Below are positions 1 to 8,138 of a DNA stretch of 64,000 bases, in pieces (positions within the stretch are counted from its first letter, which is position 1; every line of letters starts with the position of its first letter). The DNA is taken from NCBI GenBank assembly GCA_964558315.1, contig CAZLCL010000001.1, positions 8,554-72,553 of the forward strand, read 5' to 3'. The notes below the pieces were generated by a model that searched no databases, had not been told where the DNA came from, and was given only the letters and a program-made list of their open reading frames with translations. Source of the DNA: MWCM01 sp964558315. GTDB taxonomy: Bacteria; Patescibacteriota; UBA1384; XYA2-FULL-43-10. A program made the position numbers and the translations under genes.

Positions 1-270
1 TTGTACCACATGAAGTTTGCCGAGAATCTTGAGGCGAATTTACTTAGTTTAGAGAAGCGCTTGCAAAATCGCATCTACAAACCCGGCAGATCGATTGCTT
101 TCATCGTTCAAAACCCGAAGATTCGTGAGATCTTTGCTGCTGATTTTGCCGATCGAGTGGTACATCATCTGCTCTATAATTATTTGTCGCCAATTTATGA
201 ACGGCAGTTTATCCATGATTCTTGGGCTTGTAGAAAAGATAAGGGAACTCACGGAGCGATGTTTCGACTT

Positions 271-332
<62 letters not shown>

Positions 333-1095
333 GGGGCTTGCGCCCCTTTTTTCTCAAAATGGACATCAAAAGCTTCTTCACCTCAATTGACCAACAAGTT
401 CTCTATGATCTGATTTGCAAGAAAGTTAAGAACAAAGAAATCCTCTGGCTGACAAAAACAATAATCTTTCATGATTGCGCTCATGACATTCCGCCAAAAA
501 TTCAAAGTCAGGCAAGTTTGTTTGATAAATTACCAAAAGATAAATCGCTTTTTACGGTTTCAAGAGGCAAGGGTTTGCCGATTGGCAACCTAACCAGCCA
601 ATTTTTCGCCAATGTCTATATGAATGAGCTCGATCAATTCGCAAAGCACCAGCTTAAAGCTAAATATTATTTGCGCTATGTCGACGACTTTTTAATCTTA
701 TCTTCGGATAGACAATATCTCGAATTTTGCCGTAACGAGCTTACCGATTTTGCTAGAGATAAGTTAAAGCTAAAAGTTCATCCGGATAAACAATTTATCA
801 AGGCAGTTTCCTGCGGAATTGATTTCGTCGGCTACATCGTCAGACCGGAGTATGTTTTGGTACGCAAAAGAATCATTGCTGATTGCAGATATAAACTGAA
901 AAATCTTAAACCTGATTCAGAAAAATATCAGAAAACGATAAATTCCTATCGCGCCCACTTCATGTGGGCCAACACCAAGGGTCTGCAACAAACTCTCTTC
1001 CCTCAACAACAAACACTAGAAATATCAAAAAAGTAGTGGCTATAGGTACATCCGAGTTTGATCTAGTCGAGTACTATTTACTAAACTTTTTGACT

Positions 1096-1374
1096 CTATT
1101 TACTTAAAACTTTTAGCGCACTTTTGACTACGGGAGTATTGGCATTAACAATGTTAATCTTTTTATTTCCTTTGTATCGATCATTTATTAGAGTAAAAAA
1201 TTCATCGGCAAAAGAGGGCGTTAAGACATCAACACCTTCTAAGTCAATTGTGACCATGGTCTCTTCGGTGCCATTTACGATTTGGAATAATCGCAAAGCG
1301 GCTTCACGACCATCAGGTCTGCTATTTAAGATAGCCCCAAATTTTTTCATTTCGATTTTCATAATACCTATCAT
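1096..1374 (-). CDS. DUF4325 (STAS-like) domain protein
   Basis: Small protein of 92 residues matching the DUF4325 STAS-like family, with the core motif LTPSFADEFF around residues 51-60 in a beta-alpha fold pattern. It lies 10 bases downstream of the GHKL ATPase gene on the same strand, so the two are probably co-transcribed. Pairs of a STAS-like protein with a GHKL ATPase recall anti-sigma/anti-anti-sigma partner switching; that role here is inference. An internal ATG at 1362 has a better-placed AGG and may be the true start. Function unproven. Confidence 0.75.
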   Translation of the reverse strand: MIGIMKIEMKKFGAILNSRPDGREAALRLFQIVNGTEETMVTIDLEGVDVLTPSFADEFFTLINDRYKGNKKINIVNANTPVVKSALKVLSK

Positions 1375-1384
1375 AATTTTAGCA

Positions 1385-2206
1385 TTAATAGGAAATTTTT
1401 ACATCAACAATTGTCCCCAGAATTGTAGGAACATACTTGCCTTGAATCTCTTTTTTGCTGGCAACAACCAACCCGTCGTAAGATTGAATTTTGATCATAC
1501 CAGATAATGTATTAAATGTCCAGTCTTGGACATATTTTAATCCATTGCCTCTGTCTTCTTCAATTCTCCCGCTGACACCTTTTTGAAGCGCAAGTTTGAT
1601 TGCTTCGACTTGATCCTTGAGGTTTGGGTCTTTTCTGCGTAATGATTGCTTGAACCCAATACCCGCATCAGCTACAATAATTTCAAGCTCTTTTTGCTTG
1701 GGAAAACGTTGACCCATTATGATTGCACCAGTTACATCCAGCGGCCAGTTTCCAAGATTGTGGTCGAAAACATTATTACCAACCTCTCCAATGATAGCTG
1801 TCATGTATTGTGCTTGACTATCACCTAATCCGAAATTCCTGTACATCTTTAAAAATTTGTCGAGACGGGCGCCAAAGATATCTTTGGTTGGGCAATGATA
1901 AATTTCTTGAATATTAAGATTGTCTCGTTCGTTGATATGAACAGATTCGAATAGCTTGGCGAATTTAATTAAGCCAAGCTCTACTAAAAATTCATCTAGG
2001 TGAGCTCGTTTGAGATAGTGTAGTGAGTCGTTGTTTGATGGCAGAATAAGATCAAAAGCAGGATTGTTGTGATTCTCGGCAATATTTAAACACAGCAAAG
2101 CAATGCCCCACGGATCAATGAAAGTAACTTTACTCAGATCGATCTTCGGACCATCAATAAATAGCTGATAGTCTTGATATATATTTTCGAAACAAAAATC
2201 AACCAT
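1385..2206 (-). CDS. GHKL-type ATPase with N-terminal STAS-like region
   Basis: A 273-residue soluble protein. Residues 1-80 look STAS-like (KVTFIDPWGIALL). Residues 130-270 carry a GHKL (histidine-kinase-type) ATP-binding domain with N-box E141-x3-N145, G1 motif VADAGIGF (178-185) and G2 motif RGNGLKYV (219-226). There is no His-phosphoacceptor or receiver domain, so it resembles an RsbW/SpoIIAB-type regulatory kinase more than a sensor kinase. It is followed by the DUF4325 gene. No Shine-Dalgarno is visible; a TATAAT box ends only 8 bases before the ATG, suggesting a leaderless or nearly leaderless message. Substrate unknown. Confidence 0.75.
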   Translation of the reverse strand: MVDFCFENIYQDYQLFIDGPKIDLSKVTFIDPWGIALLCLNIAENHNNPAFDLILPSNNDSLHYLKRAHLDEFLVELGLIKFAKLFESVHINERDNLNIQEIYHCPTKDIFGARLDKFLKMYRNFGLGDSQAQYMTAIIGEVGNNVFDHNLGNWPLDVTGAIIMGQRFPKQKELEIIVADAGIGFKQSLRRKDPNLKDQVEAIKLALQKGVSGRIEEDRGNGLKYVQDWTFNTLSGMIKIQSYDGLVVASKKEIQGKYVPTILGTIVDVKISY

Positions 2207-2214
2207 ATGCCAAT

Positions 2215-2244
2215 ATTATATCTGATTTTCAAATAATCTGTAAA
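2215..2244 (-). promoter_or_regulatory. Sigma70-like promoter for the GHKL-DUF4325 pair
   Basis: On the minus strand, TTTACA (2239-2244), 18 bases, then a perfect TATAAT (2215-2220). The predicted start falls within a few bases of the ATG at 2206, giving almost no 5' leader. Confidence 0.55.
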
Positions 2245-2256
2245 CTTACAAAAATA

Positions 2257-2877
2257 CTACGGGTTACCAGATAAAAATGCCCTCGGGTTTACGGGAATAC
2301 CAAAGATATTGATCTGGAAATGCAGGTGCGGACCTGTTGACCAACCGGTGTTCCCTCTGGTGCCGATGACAGTTCCCGCCGGGATTGTATCACCAACTTT
2401 AATGTTGGGGTCAATTGTATCTAAGTGAGCATAAACAGATGATATGTACCGACTGTTTTGTATCTTGACATGTCTTCCGAAGCCCCACGAGATTGTATCG
2501 GCATATATCACTTCTCCATCCATAAAAGCGATGATCGTGTCTCCGGTTGGTCCGGCAATATCAATACCGGTGTGAAATGGTTGATAGGGCGAACTCTCGG
2601 CATATTCCAAGCTTATTACCCCTTGTGCCGGCCAGGCGACCGATTGCTCGATATGATCTATTATTTCTCCGGTTAGCGGGTCTCTGATGTCAACTACGAG
2701 ATTCTGGGGATTGTACTCGGCCAGGGCACTTGAAACTAAGTTAATACCGGCTTGAGTTAAAATCATGACGGAAAAGACCGGCACCATAATGATGGCTAAC
2801 ATAGTGAAAAAGAGATACTTGATCTCTTTTTTCATCGAAAAAGCAGAGGCCACGATTTTTATTGCTTGGGCATTCAT
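2257..2877 (-). CDS. Membrane-anchored M23 family metallopeptidase of the T4SS locus
   Basis: A 206-residue protein with one N-terminal membrane segment (about residues 20-42) and a LytM/M23 peptidase domain. The zinc and catalytic set is visible: H102 and D106 in HTGIDIAG, H151, and H184/H186 in HLHFQI. M23 enzymes cut peptide cross-links in peptidoglycan. Here it would open the wall for the conjugation channel, standing in for the VirB1-type lytic transglycosylase. Its ATG overlaps the VirB4 stop by four bases (ATGA), so it is translationally coupled as the last gene of the secretion operon. Confidence 0.9.
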   Translation of the reverse strand: MNAQAIKIVASAFSMKKEIKYLFFTMLAIIMVPVFSVMILTQAGINLVSSALAEYNPQNLVVDIRDPLTGEIIDHIEQSVAWPAQGVISLEYAESSPYQPFHTGIDIAGPTGDTIIAFMDGEVIYADTISWGFGRHVKIQNSRYISSVYAHLDTIDPNIKVGDTIPAGTVIGTRGNTGWSTGPHLHFQINIFGIPVNPRAFLSGNP

Positions 2878-4655
2878 TTCTTGCTTTTTATCTTGTCGCA
2901 GGGATCGGTTGTTATGAGTGGGTGTTCATCTTCACTTGCGGTAATCTTAACGGCTACATGATGCTGGTCGGCAACGATGAGGGCTTCACCTCGCTCACAA
3001 GTTAAAAGAAATCTCTGCTCATATTCGGAGAGCTTGAACTCTTCTGCAACATTTTTAATCGTTGTCGTGTCTTGGCGCATTAAAATTCGAAGTGAGCTTT
3101 GTGAGGCAATGGCTCGGCCGTGGTTGGTTGAAAGAAAATCATTGGCCTGTTGGGAGATGATACTGACGCCGAGATAGTATTTTCTGGCACGTCTTACCAT
3201 GCCGGCGATGAATCTGGCACTCTCCTCGTGCTCAAGCATTAGCCAGGCTTCGTCAATTACAAAGATTCGTTTGCAGATATCCGTTTTGATTTGGTTCTGG
3301 ATGAATTGAGCAATAATCATATGCATGATCTGCCTGATTGATTCCGGCAGGTCTTTGGTATCGAAAACTACTAAGCGATTGTTAAGTTCGATGTTGGTGT
3401 GTTCGTCAAATACTTCGGAGAGCGAGCCGGTGGTGTATTTTTGCAGTCGTTTAACCAGTTTGGGCTGTTTAAGTGATTTAAGGGTCGAGTAGAAGTCGAA
3501 GAGTCTTGGATATTCTTTGTTGCGCTTGAGCTTCTTATCGCTTTTCTTGGTAAAGCCGAACTTTTTGTAGGTTTTTAGGATTGCTTGGTCGACAACGGAT
3601 TTCTCTTCGCTTGATAAGCCGTCAGCCATAAGGGAGATAATTTCGGTTAGCGATTGGATGTGATCGGCAAAGGAATCAGGATCATTAACTGATAAATCAA
3701 AGGGGTTGATCTTTTCTTTTGACCTGACAGAGAGTTTGATTCTTGTCCCACCGACCGATGCGGCCAGTTGCTGGTATTCTCTCTCCGGATCAATGACTAT
3801 TACCTTTGTCCCTTGCATTAGGTGGCGCAGTATCTCGACTTTGGCGGTGTAGCTTTTACCTGCACCGGATTGAGCAAAAAGTATTGAGTTGGCATTAGGG
3901 AGGGAAAATCTGTCCAGTATTACAAGCGAGCTGTTTGATCTGTTGATGCCGTAGAGCACACCCGATTCATGGACCAGCTCAGATGAGATAAACGGGAATG
4001 TTAGGGCGGCCGAGGAGCTGTCGAGATTTCGTTTTTGCGCTAGCTGATTATCGCATCTGGGAAGTACTGACTGGAAGCCCTCAATCTGCTGATATAGGGC
4101 GGACTTTGTATAGAATAATCTGGTGGCTAGCACCGTTTCTAAAAGTTTTACCGTTCTATTTAGTTCGGCCAGTGTTTCAGATGAAAGAGTGATATAAAGC
4201 GAGATTTGAAAGAGGTTTTCTTGTCCACGCTGAACCTTATCTCGAAGTTCTATGGCTGAATCAAGCGGATCGGTAAGCTCGGCGCCGATAATCTTTCCGG
4301 CTCTCTCCATCGCTCGCTTAGTTGAGGTCAATTCGGTAATCTTCCTATTAAGCTTTGGCAGAGCCAGCATGGCATCGATCGGTTCAATATGATACGAGAT
4401 ATCGGCATTATGATTAAAGTTAATCAAATGATTGAGCCAACCCGACGAGGCGGTATAGGGATAGCCAGAGATGTAGAGGGTTTTAACAAAGCGGTTATCA
4501 ACTTGCAGGTAGTCGGGGTGCTCTTTGAGGCCGGAGTAGGTAATAAAGTCGAGCTGATCTTGAAAGCCGACATGAAAAGAGAGGGCCTTTTTCTGACTCT
4601 CAAGCTTTGTGTTTCTTCTCCTTCTTAATTTTCGTCTAAATATACTCCTGCTCAT
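2874..4655 (-). CDS. virB4: VirB4-like type IV secretion ATPase
   Basis: A 593-residue cytoplasmic ATPase that powers assembly of, and transport by, the conjugative secretion channel. Walker A is QSGAGKS (262-268) and Walker B is RIFVIDEAW (463-471), followed by a conserved RRARKYYLGVSIISQQ segment typical of VirB4/TraC proteins. It is shorter than single-chain VirB4 proteins because the TraC-like N-terminal domain is a separate upstream gene. Start chosen at 4655, preceded by GGGAG at good spacing. It overlaps the upstream gene by 20 bases. Confidence 0.92.
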   Translation of the reverse strand: MSRSIFRRKLRRRRNTKLESQKKALSFHVGFQDQLDFITYSGLKEHPDYLQVDNRFVKTLYISGYPYTASSGWLNHLINFNHNADISYHIEPIDAMLALPKLNRKITELTSTKRAMERAGKIIGAELTDPLDSAIELRDKVQRGQENLFQISLYITLSSETLAELNRTVKLLETVLATRLFYTKSALYQQIEGFQSVLPRCDNQLAQKRNLDSSSAALTFPFISSELVHESGVLYGINRSNSSLVILDRFSLPNANSILFAQSGAGKSYTAKVEILRHLMQGTKVIVIDPEREYQQLAASVGGTRIKLSVRSKEKINPFDLSVNDPDSFADHIQSLTEIISLMADGLSSEEKSVVDQAILKTYKKFGFTKKSDKKLKRNKEYPRLFDFYSTLKSLKQPKLVKRLQKYTTGSLSEVFDEHTNIELNNRLVVFDTKDLPESIRQIMHMIIAQFIQNQIKTDICKRIFVIDEAWLMLEHEESARFIAGMVRRARKYYLGVSIISQQANDFLSTNHGRAIASQSSLRILMRQDTTTIKNVAEEFKLSEYEQRFLLTCERGEALIVADQHHVAVKITASEDEHPLITTDPCDKIKSKK

Positions 4656-5253
4656 TATTCTCCCTTAATATTTGTTTATGAAGTGGCTGAGTTTTGGCCT
4701 GGTCCGGTCTGTAGGCGCTGTAAAAAAGATCGAGTACTTCTAGAGTATCGAGCTGTCTTGCATTCATGCCAAACTTCTCGAGTCCTTTGATAATTATCTC
4801 GGTCTCCAAATTGAGTTGTTCTTTGGCTACTTCAAAATCCGCTGCTGTCTTGCTCTCGTAAGGAATGACCAAATAGAATTTTCTTGAAAGGATTTTGTTG
4901 CCGGCTACCAGCTTTTTAATAAACTCGCAGTACAGCTCTGATTGCTTGATATATACTTTCTCGATCTCACCTGAGCATTTGTGATGGAAGTCTTCAAGGT
5001 AGCGATCAATATCAAGTTCACGAACGCGAATTAATATCTGTATCGGAGAGTTGAGGGAATTTAAAAAGGTTTGGAAAGTATCGACTATTACATCTTGTTC
5101 CATCTCGCTCTGGAGTTCGAAGTTGACCGATGAAGTTGAAAGAATCGCTCGATAGCGGTTAAAGGGCAAAACCAAGATGCCGTCTCTGACTTCGCGGATT
5201 CCGACCTGGGTTCTGGCTGAGCCGAATTTATTATGCTTCTTGGTACTCAACAT
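4636..5253 (-). CDS. TraC-like domain protein (separate VirB4 N-terminal domain)
   Basis: A 205-residue soluble protein. Residues 30-90 (YRAILSTSSVNFELQSEMEQD, then FLNSLNSPIQILIRVRELDIDRYL) match the TraC/VirB4 N-terminal domain. It probably works with the ATPase encoded just downstream as the two halves of one VirB4 function. The start at 5253 is preferred to the longer frame at 5286 because AAAGGAGG sits at ideal spacing before it. It overlaps the PrgI gene by 23 bases. Domain call moderate; role inferred from context. Confidence 0.75.
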   Translation of the reverse strand: MLSTKKHNKFGSARTQVGIREVRDGILVLPFNRYRAILSTSSVNFELQSEMEQDVIVDTFQTFLNSLNSPIQILIRVRELDIDRYLEDFHHKCSGEIEKVYIKQSELYCEFIKKLVAGNKILSRKFYLVIPYESKTAADFEVAKEQLNLETEIIIKGLEKFGMNARQLDTLEVLDLFYSAYRPDQAKTQPLHKQILRENNEQEYI

Positions 5254-5713
5254 CAAGTCCTCCTTTCTTTGAAGGTTTAACGGCAATTATTGTGCGAAGA
5301 TAACTCGGCTCGACTGATTTATCATACTTAGTAATACCTTTTCCGCTTGGTTCTTCTACTGTGGCCGTTTCCTCTTTTAATTTTGAAGTGCCTACCGGTA
5401 GCTCTCGGGCGAAAATGTCATTTTTATTAAAAACATAAACTCTTGGCCTTGCCTTGTATCTAAAATATACAACCAGCCAGTCGGCGATAATACGATCTTT
5501 GTATCTTAAAGCCAATGTTCCAAAGACGGTGAACTGAACCGCCATCAAGATGATCTTTATTGTGCTTAGGTGGAGCTTTGGGGAAATCAAGCCGTAAAGC
5601 GCTGTACCGATGATTAAGGAGAAGACCAGAAGAATTATTTGAATAAAATTTAGCGATCCGGCGATTTTATCCTCGACGGTTGTAATCTGCGCCGGTACGA
5701 CAGTTGTTTTCAT
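5231..5713 (-). CDS. prgI: PrgI family membrane protein (VirB3-like)
   Basis: A 160-residue protein with two closely spaced membrane segments (about 20-42 and 50-70) near the N-terminus and a soluble tail. This is the layout of the PrgI family, the Gram-positive and CPR counterpart of VirB3, found next to VirB4 in conjugative loci. The ATG overlaps the VirB6-like stop by four bases. The family and neighbours agree; the tail beyond residue 110 is poorly conserved and Lys/Glu rich. Confidence 0.8.
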   Translation of the reverse strand: MKTTVVPAQITTVEDKIAGSLNFIQIILLVFSLIIGTALYGLISPKLHLSTIKIILMAVQFTVFGTLALRYKDRIIADWLVVYFRYKARPRVYVFNKNDIFARELPVGTSKLKEETATVEEPSGKGITKYDKSVEPSYLRTIIAVKPSKKGGLDVEYQEA

Positions 5714-6975
5714 TTTCCCCTCGCAATCCTTGATACTTCGGCGGCACCTTTGCCGGAATTTGAGCTAATGACATTTATTACTTGGCTCCCGAATTTCTGT
5801 AAGGTGTTTCCTGCTTGAGATGACATGGCCAGTTGAACCGAAATCGAAGTGCTTTTTAGAAGGACCGAAAAGAGAGCGATACCGACTAAAATTGCGATAA
5901 TCGGGTTTTCTCCGACTTGTCCGGGAACTGTTAAGAAAGCTGATGCTAGCTGGATAATTATCACATGCAAGAAAACGGTAAAGAGTGTAATCAGATAAAT
6001 TTTTACTGCGTTTCCGACAAAGTCAGACATCTTAGAGGAAAGGGATAATAAACAGATGAGGGGAGAGATGACGGCGCCGAAAGATAATATCATCAAGCGG
6101 CTGATATAGAATATTAAAAGAACAACGGCTAGAAGAATAAAGACTATGGCAAAAACCAAAGTAATTAAAGCGGTCGTGCCCGAAAGAAGGGCGGCCGGGT
6201 CAAATGCATTGATAATCCAGGCGCTTGATAGTCCGCCGGTGGCGTTAAGTACAGCGTTAACAAGCGTCTGGCAGAGTTCAATCGCCCAATCGATCCAAAA
6301 GATTGAAGTATTAGCCAGCAGAAAGGCCAGAGCAATTCTTGGCAAGAGCTCTTTTAAGGGAACATCTTCAAAGCCAAATGAAGAGGCGCTCATGACCCTA
6401 AAACCCAATAGAGCGATGGCCAGAGCAAAAAGCGAGTCGGTAATGCCGACGATCACCAGCCAGAAATTGAATACTACCGAATTGTTGGAAAGAGATGGAG
6501 TCGAGGTCAAAAACCAGACGATACCGTCGAGTATCGGCTTAGTTACCGAACCTATAATGTTTTGCAAGAAGCCGGAAACGGCATCGAGCAGAATTTGAGT
6601 TAATGTTCCTGTTTCTTCTTGCAGCTCAATCGGAGAGAGCTCGAGAGTGGTTGCTGTTCCCGGGGTCGAACTTTGGGTAAAGGATTCGCCCAGAATGTTT
6701 GATATGAAGGATGCGGCAATAACAATTACCAATCCGATCAGGGCATTTCTTATCGTTCTTTTGGCATCCTCCAGAGCCGCCGGATCGCCTGTTGATGTGA
6801 TATAGAGGTATCCGCCGCGAACCAGAAAAAACACGACAGCTGTTCCGGCCAGCGCCAGAATTACCGTCATCGCGTCAGAAGCAAAGCGGTCGACATCGGG
6901 ATTGGAGGCGGCAAAGGCGACACTCGGCAAGAGAAGCGGAAGCAGTATTCCGATTTTAAGAATTAGTTTCTTCAT
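5710..6975 (-). CDS. VirB2-like pilin domain fused to VirB6/TrbL-like channel protein
   Basis: A 421-residue polytopic membrane protein. A signal peptide (cleavage near AFAAS) is followed by a VirB2/TrbC-like two-helix unit (GGYLYITSTGDPAALEDAKR, residues about 54-73), closely similar to the stand-alone pilin encoded just upstream. The C-terminal 300 residues have several membrane spans with a VirB6/TrbL character and end in a soluble Ser/Gly-rich tail. VirB6-type proteins form the inner-membrane part of the secretion channel. The fusion with a pilin module is unusual. The gene lies four bases from its upstream neighbour and overlaps prgI. Confidence 0.8.
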   Translation of the reverse strand: MKKLILKIGILLPLLLPSVAFAASNPDVDRFASDAMTVILALAGTAVVFFLVRGGYLYITSTGDPAALEDAKRTIRNALIGLVIVIAASFISNILGESFTQSSTPGTATTLELSPIELQEETGTLTQILLDAVSGFLQNIIGSVTKPILDGIVWFLTSTPSLSNNSVVFNFWLVIVGITDSLFALAIALLGFRVMSASSFGFEDVPLKELLPRIALAFLLANTSIFWIDWAIELCQTLVNAVLNATGGLSSAWIINAFDPAALLSGTTALITLVFAIVFILLAVVLLIFYISRLMILSFGAVISPLICLLSLSSKMSDFVGNAVKIYLITLFTVFLHVIIIQLASAFLTVPGQVGENPIIAILVGIALFSVLLKSTSISVQLAMSSQAGNTLQKFGSQVINVISSNSGKGAAEVSRIARGK

Positions 6976-6979
6976 AGAA

Positions 6980-7300
6980 TTAACTAAATGATTGATTAGC
7001 TAAATCGGAAACAATGCCGGTTAGAACTAAAGCTCCGATGCAAATTGCCAGGCCGATCGAAGAATATACCAAGATTCTTTTTGATCGATCGAGATTCTCG
7101 GGATTACCACTTGATGTAATATATCCTATGCCTCCCATAACAAAAAAACCGGCTGCTAATAAGCCGGCGATGGTGACGAGAATCTGGATGAGATTAGTTG
7201 CGAAGTTCTGGACCTTTGAGATGTCGGGGGCGGCGAGAGCCGGGGTAGCCGACAAAAGTATCATAAATAGAGAGAACCAAAGAGAGCGGAGACGAAGCAT
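6980..7300 (-). CDS. VirB2/TrbC-like conjugative pilin
   Basis: A 106-residue small membrane protein with an N-terminal signal peptide ending at PALAA and two hydrophobic helices around the motif GGIGYITSSGNPENLDRSKR, a typical VirB2/TrbC pilin arrangement in CPR secretion loci. The start at 7300 is preferred over 7348 because GAAGG lies just upstream and the signal peptide then begins at residue 2. It is the first gene of the minus-strand secretion operon and is paralogous to the N-terminal domain of the next gene. Confidence 0.82.
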   Translation of the reverse strand: MLRLRSLWFSLFMILLSATPALAAPDISKVQNFATNLIQILVTIAGLLAAGFFVMGGIGYITSSGNPENLDRSKRILVYSSIGLAICIGALVLTGIVSDLANQSFS

Positions 7301-7348
7301 TAAACCTTCTTTCTCCCCTCCCAAAGAGAGGTGCCTTTGAAGCACCAC

Positions 7349-7607
7349 TCAATTATTATTAATTGTTATGATGTCTTACTATTAATTTTTATCACCGCAA
7401 GCTAGCGCTTGTCAAGAGCTCTCGAGTTTGCGCAAAGAAAATGGGCCCCGCCAGAGGCGAGGCCCGAACAACAAGACACAAGGATCCAAAAAGATCGAGG
7501 ACCCGAGTGCCGAGGGTACTACTTGAGGCGGGATCAGGTTCAACTAACTATGGAATATATCATGAATATACCAGAAAATCAAGTATCGGAGCCATTTTGT
7601 TGGTTTT
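7349..7607. other. Intergenic leader region with a GC-rich hairpin
   Basis: No gene seen. At 7444-7466 there is a GC-rich hairpin (gggcc...ggccc outside, cgcc...ggcg inside, loop aga). On the minus strand it is followed by a moderately T-rich stretch, so it could act as a terminator or attenuator just before the secretion operon. AT-rich sequence at 7350-7390 probably holds the minus-strand promoter. Confidence 0.5.
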
Positions 7608-7731
7608 CTCCCGCCAGTCTTCCCATCTTATAGAACAAACAGCCTGTCCGCCTCAAGGTCGTTCAGGTCATAGCGTGCTCCACCTTGACCCGTCCAGGCT
7701 GTTTGTTCTGCGCTCTGTGGGAAGGCGGGAG
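7608..7731. repeat. Long imperfect inverted repeat (about 124 bases)
   Basis: Outer arms ctcccgcc (7608-7615) and ggcgggag pair at the two ends. Inner arms agaacaaacagcctg (7632-7646) and its exact complement (7695-7709) form a 15-base stem, continued by ctcaagg against ccttga across an internal loop. The apex is 7659-7682. It sits between the divergent secretion operon and the DUF3768 gene. It may be a structured RNA, a transcription barrier or a remnant of a mobile element; it lacks a T-tract, so it is not a simple terminator. Confidence 0.75.
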
Positions 7732-7771
7732 GTCGACCTGCTTGGTTATTAAGATAAAAAAGGAGGTAGAT

Positions 7772-8089
7772 ATGGGACCGGTGATAGAGCGAACTCAACA
7801 AGCGATATTGAATGATCAGTTTAGGGAAAGTGGCAGAGGAGTGGTTCTAACAGGCGGTGTACAAAGTGTTAAGGACTTGCCCGGGTTGCTTCAAGCGATT
7901 AAGGACTTTGATGATTTCAATGCCGACAATGATCCTTGGATGGAGCATGACTTTGGAAGGCTGAATTGGAATGGTGATAAGGTCTTCTGGAAGATTGACT
8001 ACTTCAACGAGGATTATACGGTTTGGGAGGATCCGCTATCGGGTGGATGCCACAGAGTGATTACGGTAATGTTAGCAGAGGAGTATTAA
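7772..8089 (+). CDS. DUF3768 domain protein
   Basis: A 105-residue protein matching DUF3768 over its whole length: LNDQFR near the start, NDPWMEHDFG in the middle, FWKIDYF, and the C-terminal VITVMLAEEY. The family is of unknown function and is usually plasmid-borne or on mobile DNA in Proteobacteria. Start at 7772 follows AAGGAGG with ideal spacing; the longer frame from 7685 would read through the inverted repeat and is rejected. It is the only plus-strand gene within the secretion region and is closed by its own terminator. Confidence 0.8.
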   Translation: MGPVIERTQQAILNDQFRESGRGVVLTGGVQSVKDLPGLLQAIKDFDDFNADNDPWMEHDFGRLNWNGDKVFWKIDYFNEDYTVWEDPLSGGCHRVITVMLAEEY

Positions 8090-8095
8090 ACTAAA

Positions 8096-8133
8096 GAGCC
8101 CCTGAGGTTTCGACCACTTCGGGGGCTTTTTTT
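8096..8133 (+). terminator. Rho-independent terminator after the DUF3768 gene
   Basis: Stem agcccctgagg against cttcgggggct with a loop of about 9 bases, followed by seven or more T. Well placed 6 bases after the stop codon. Confidence 0.85.
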
Positions 8134-8138
8134 ATTGG

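Noticed and set aside
333..352. Terminator-like ggggc-ttgc-gcccc plus six T inside the RT gene
   Set aside because: These bases encode GLRPFF in the RT frame, which fits the family; the terminator shape may be chance, though it could reduce transcription.
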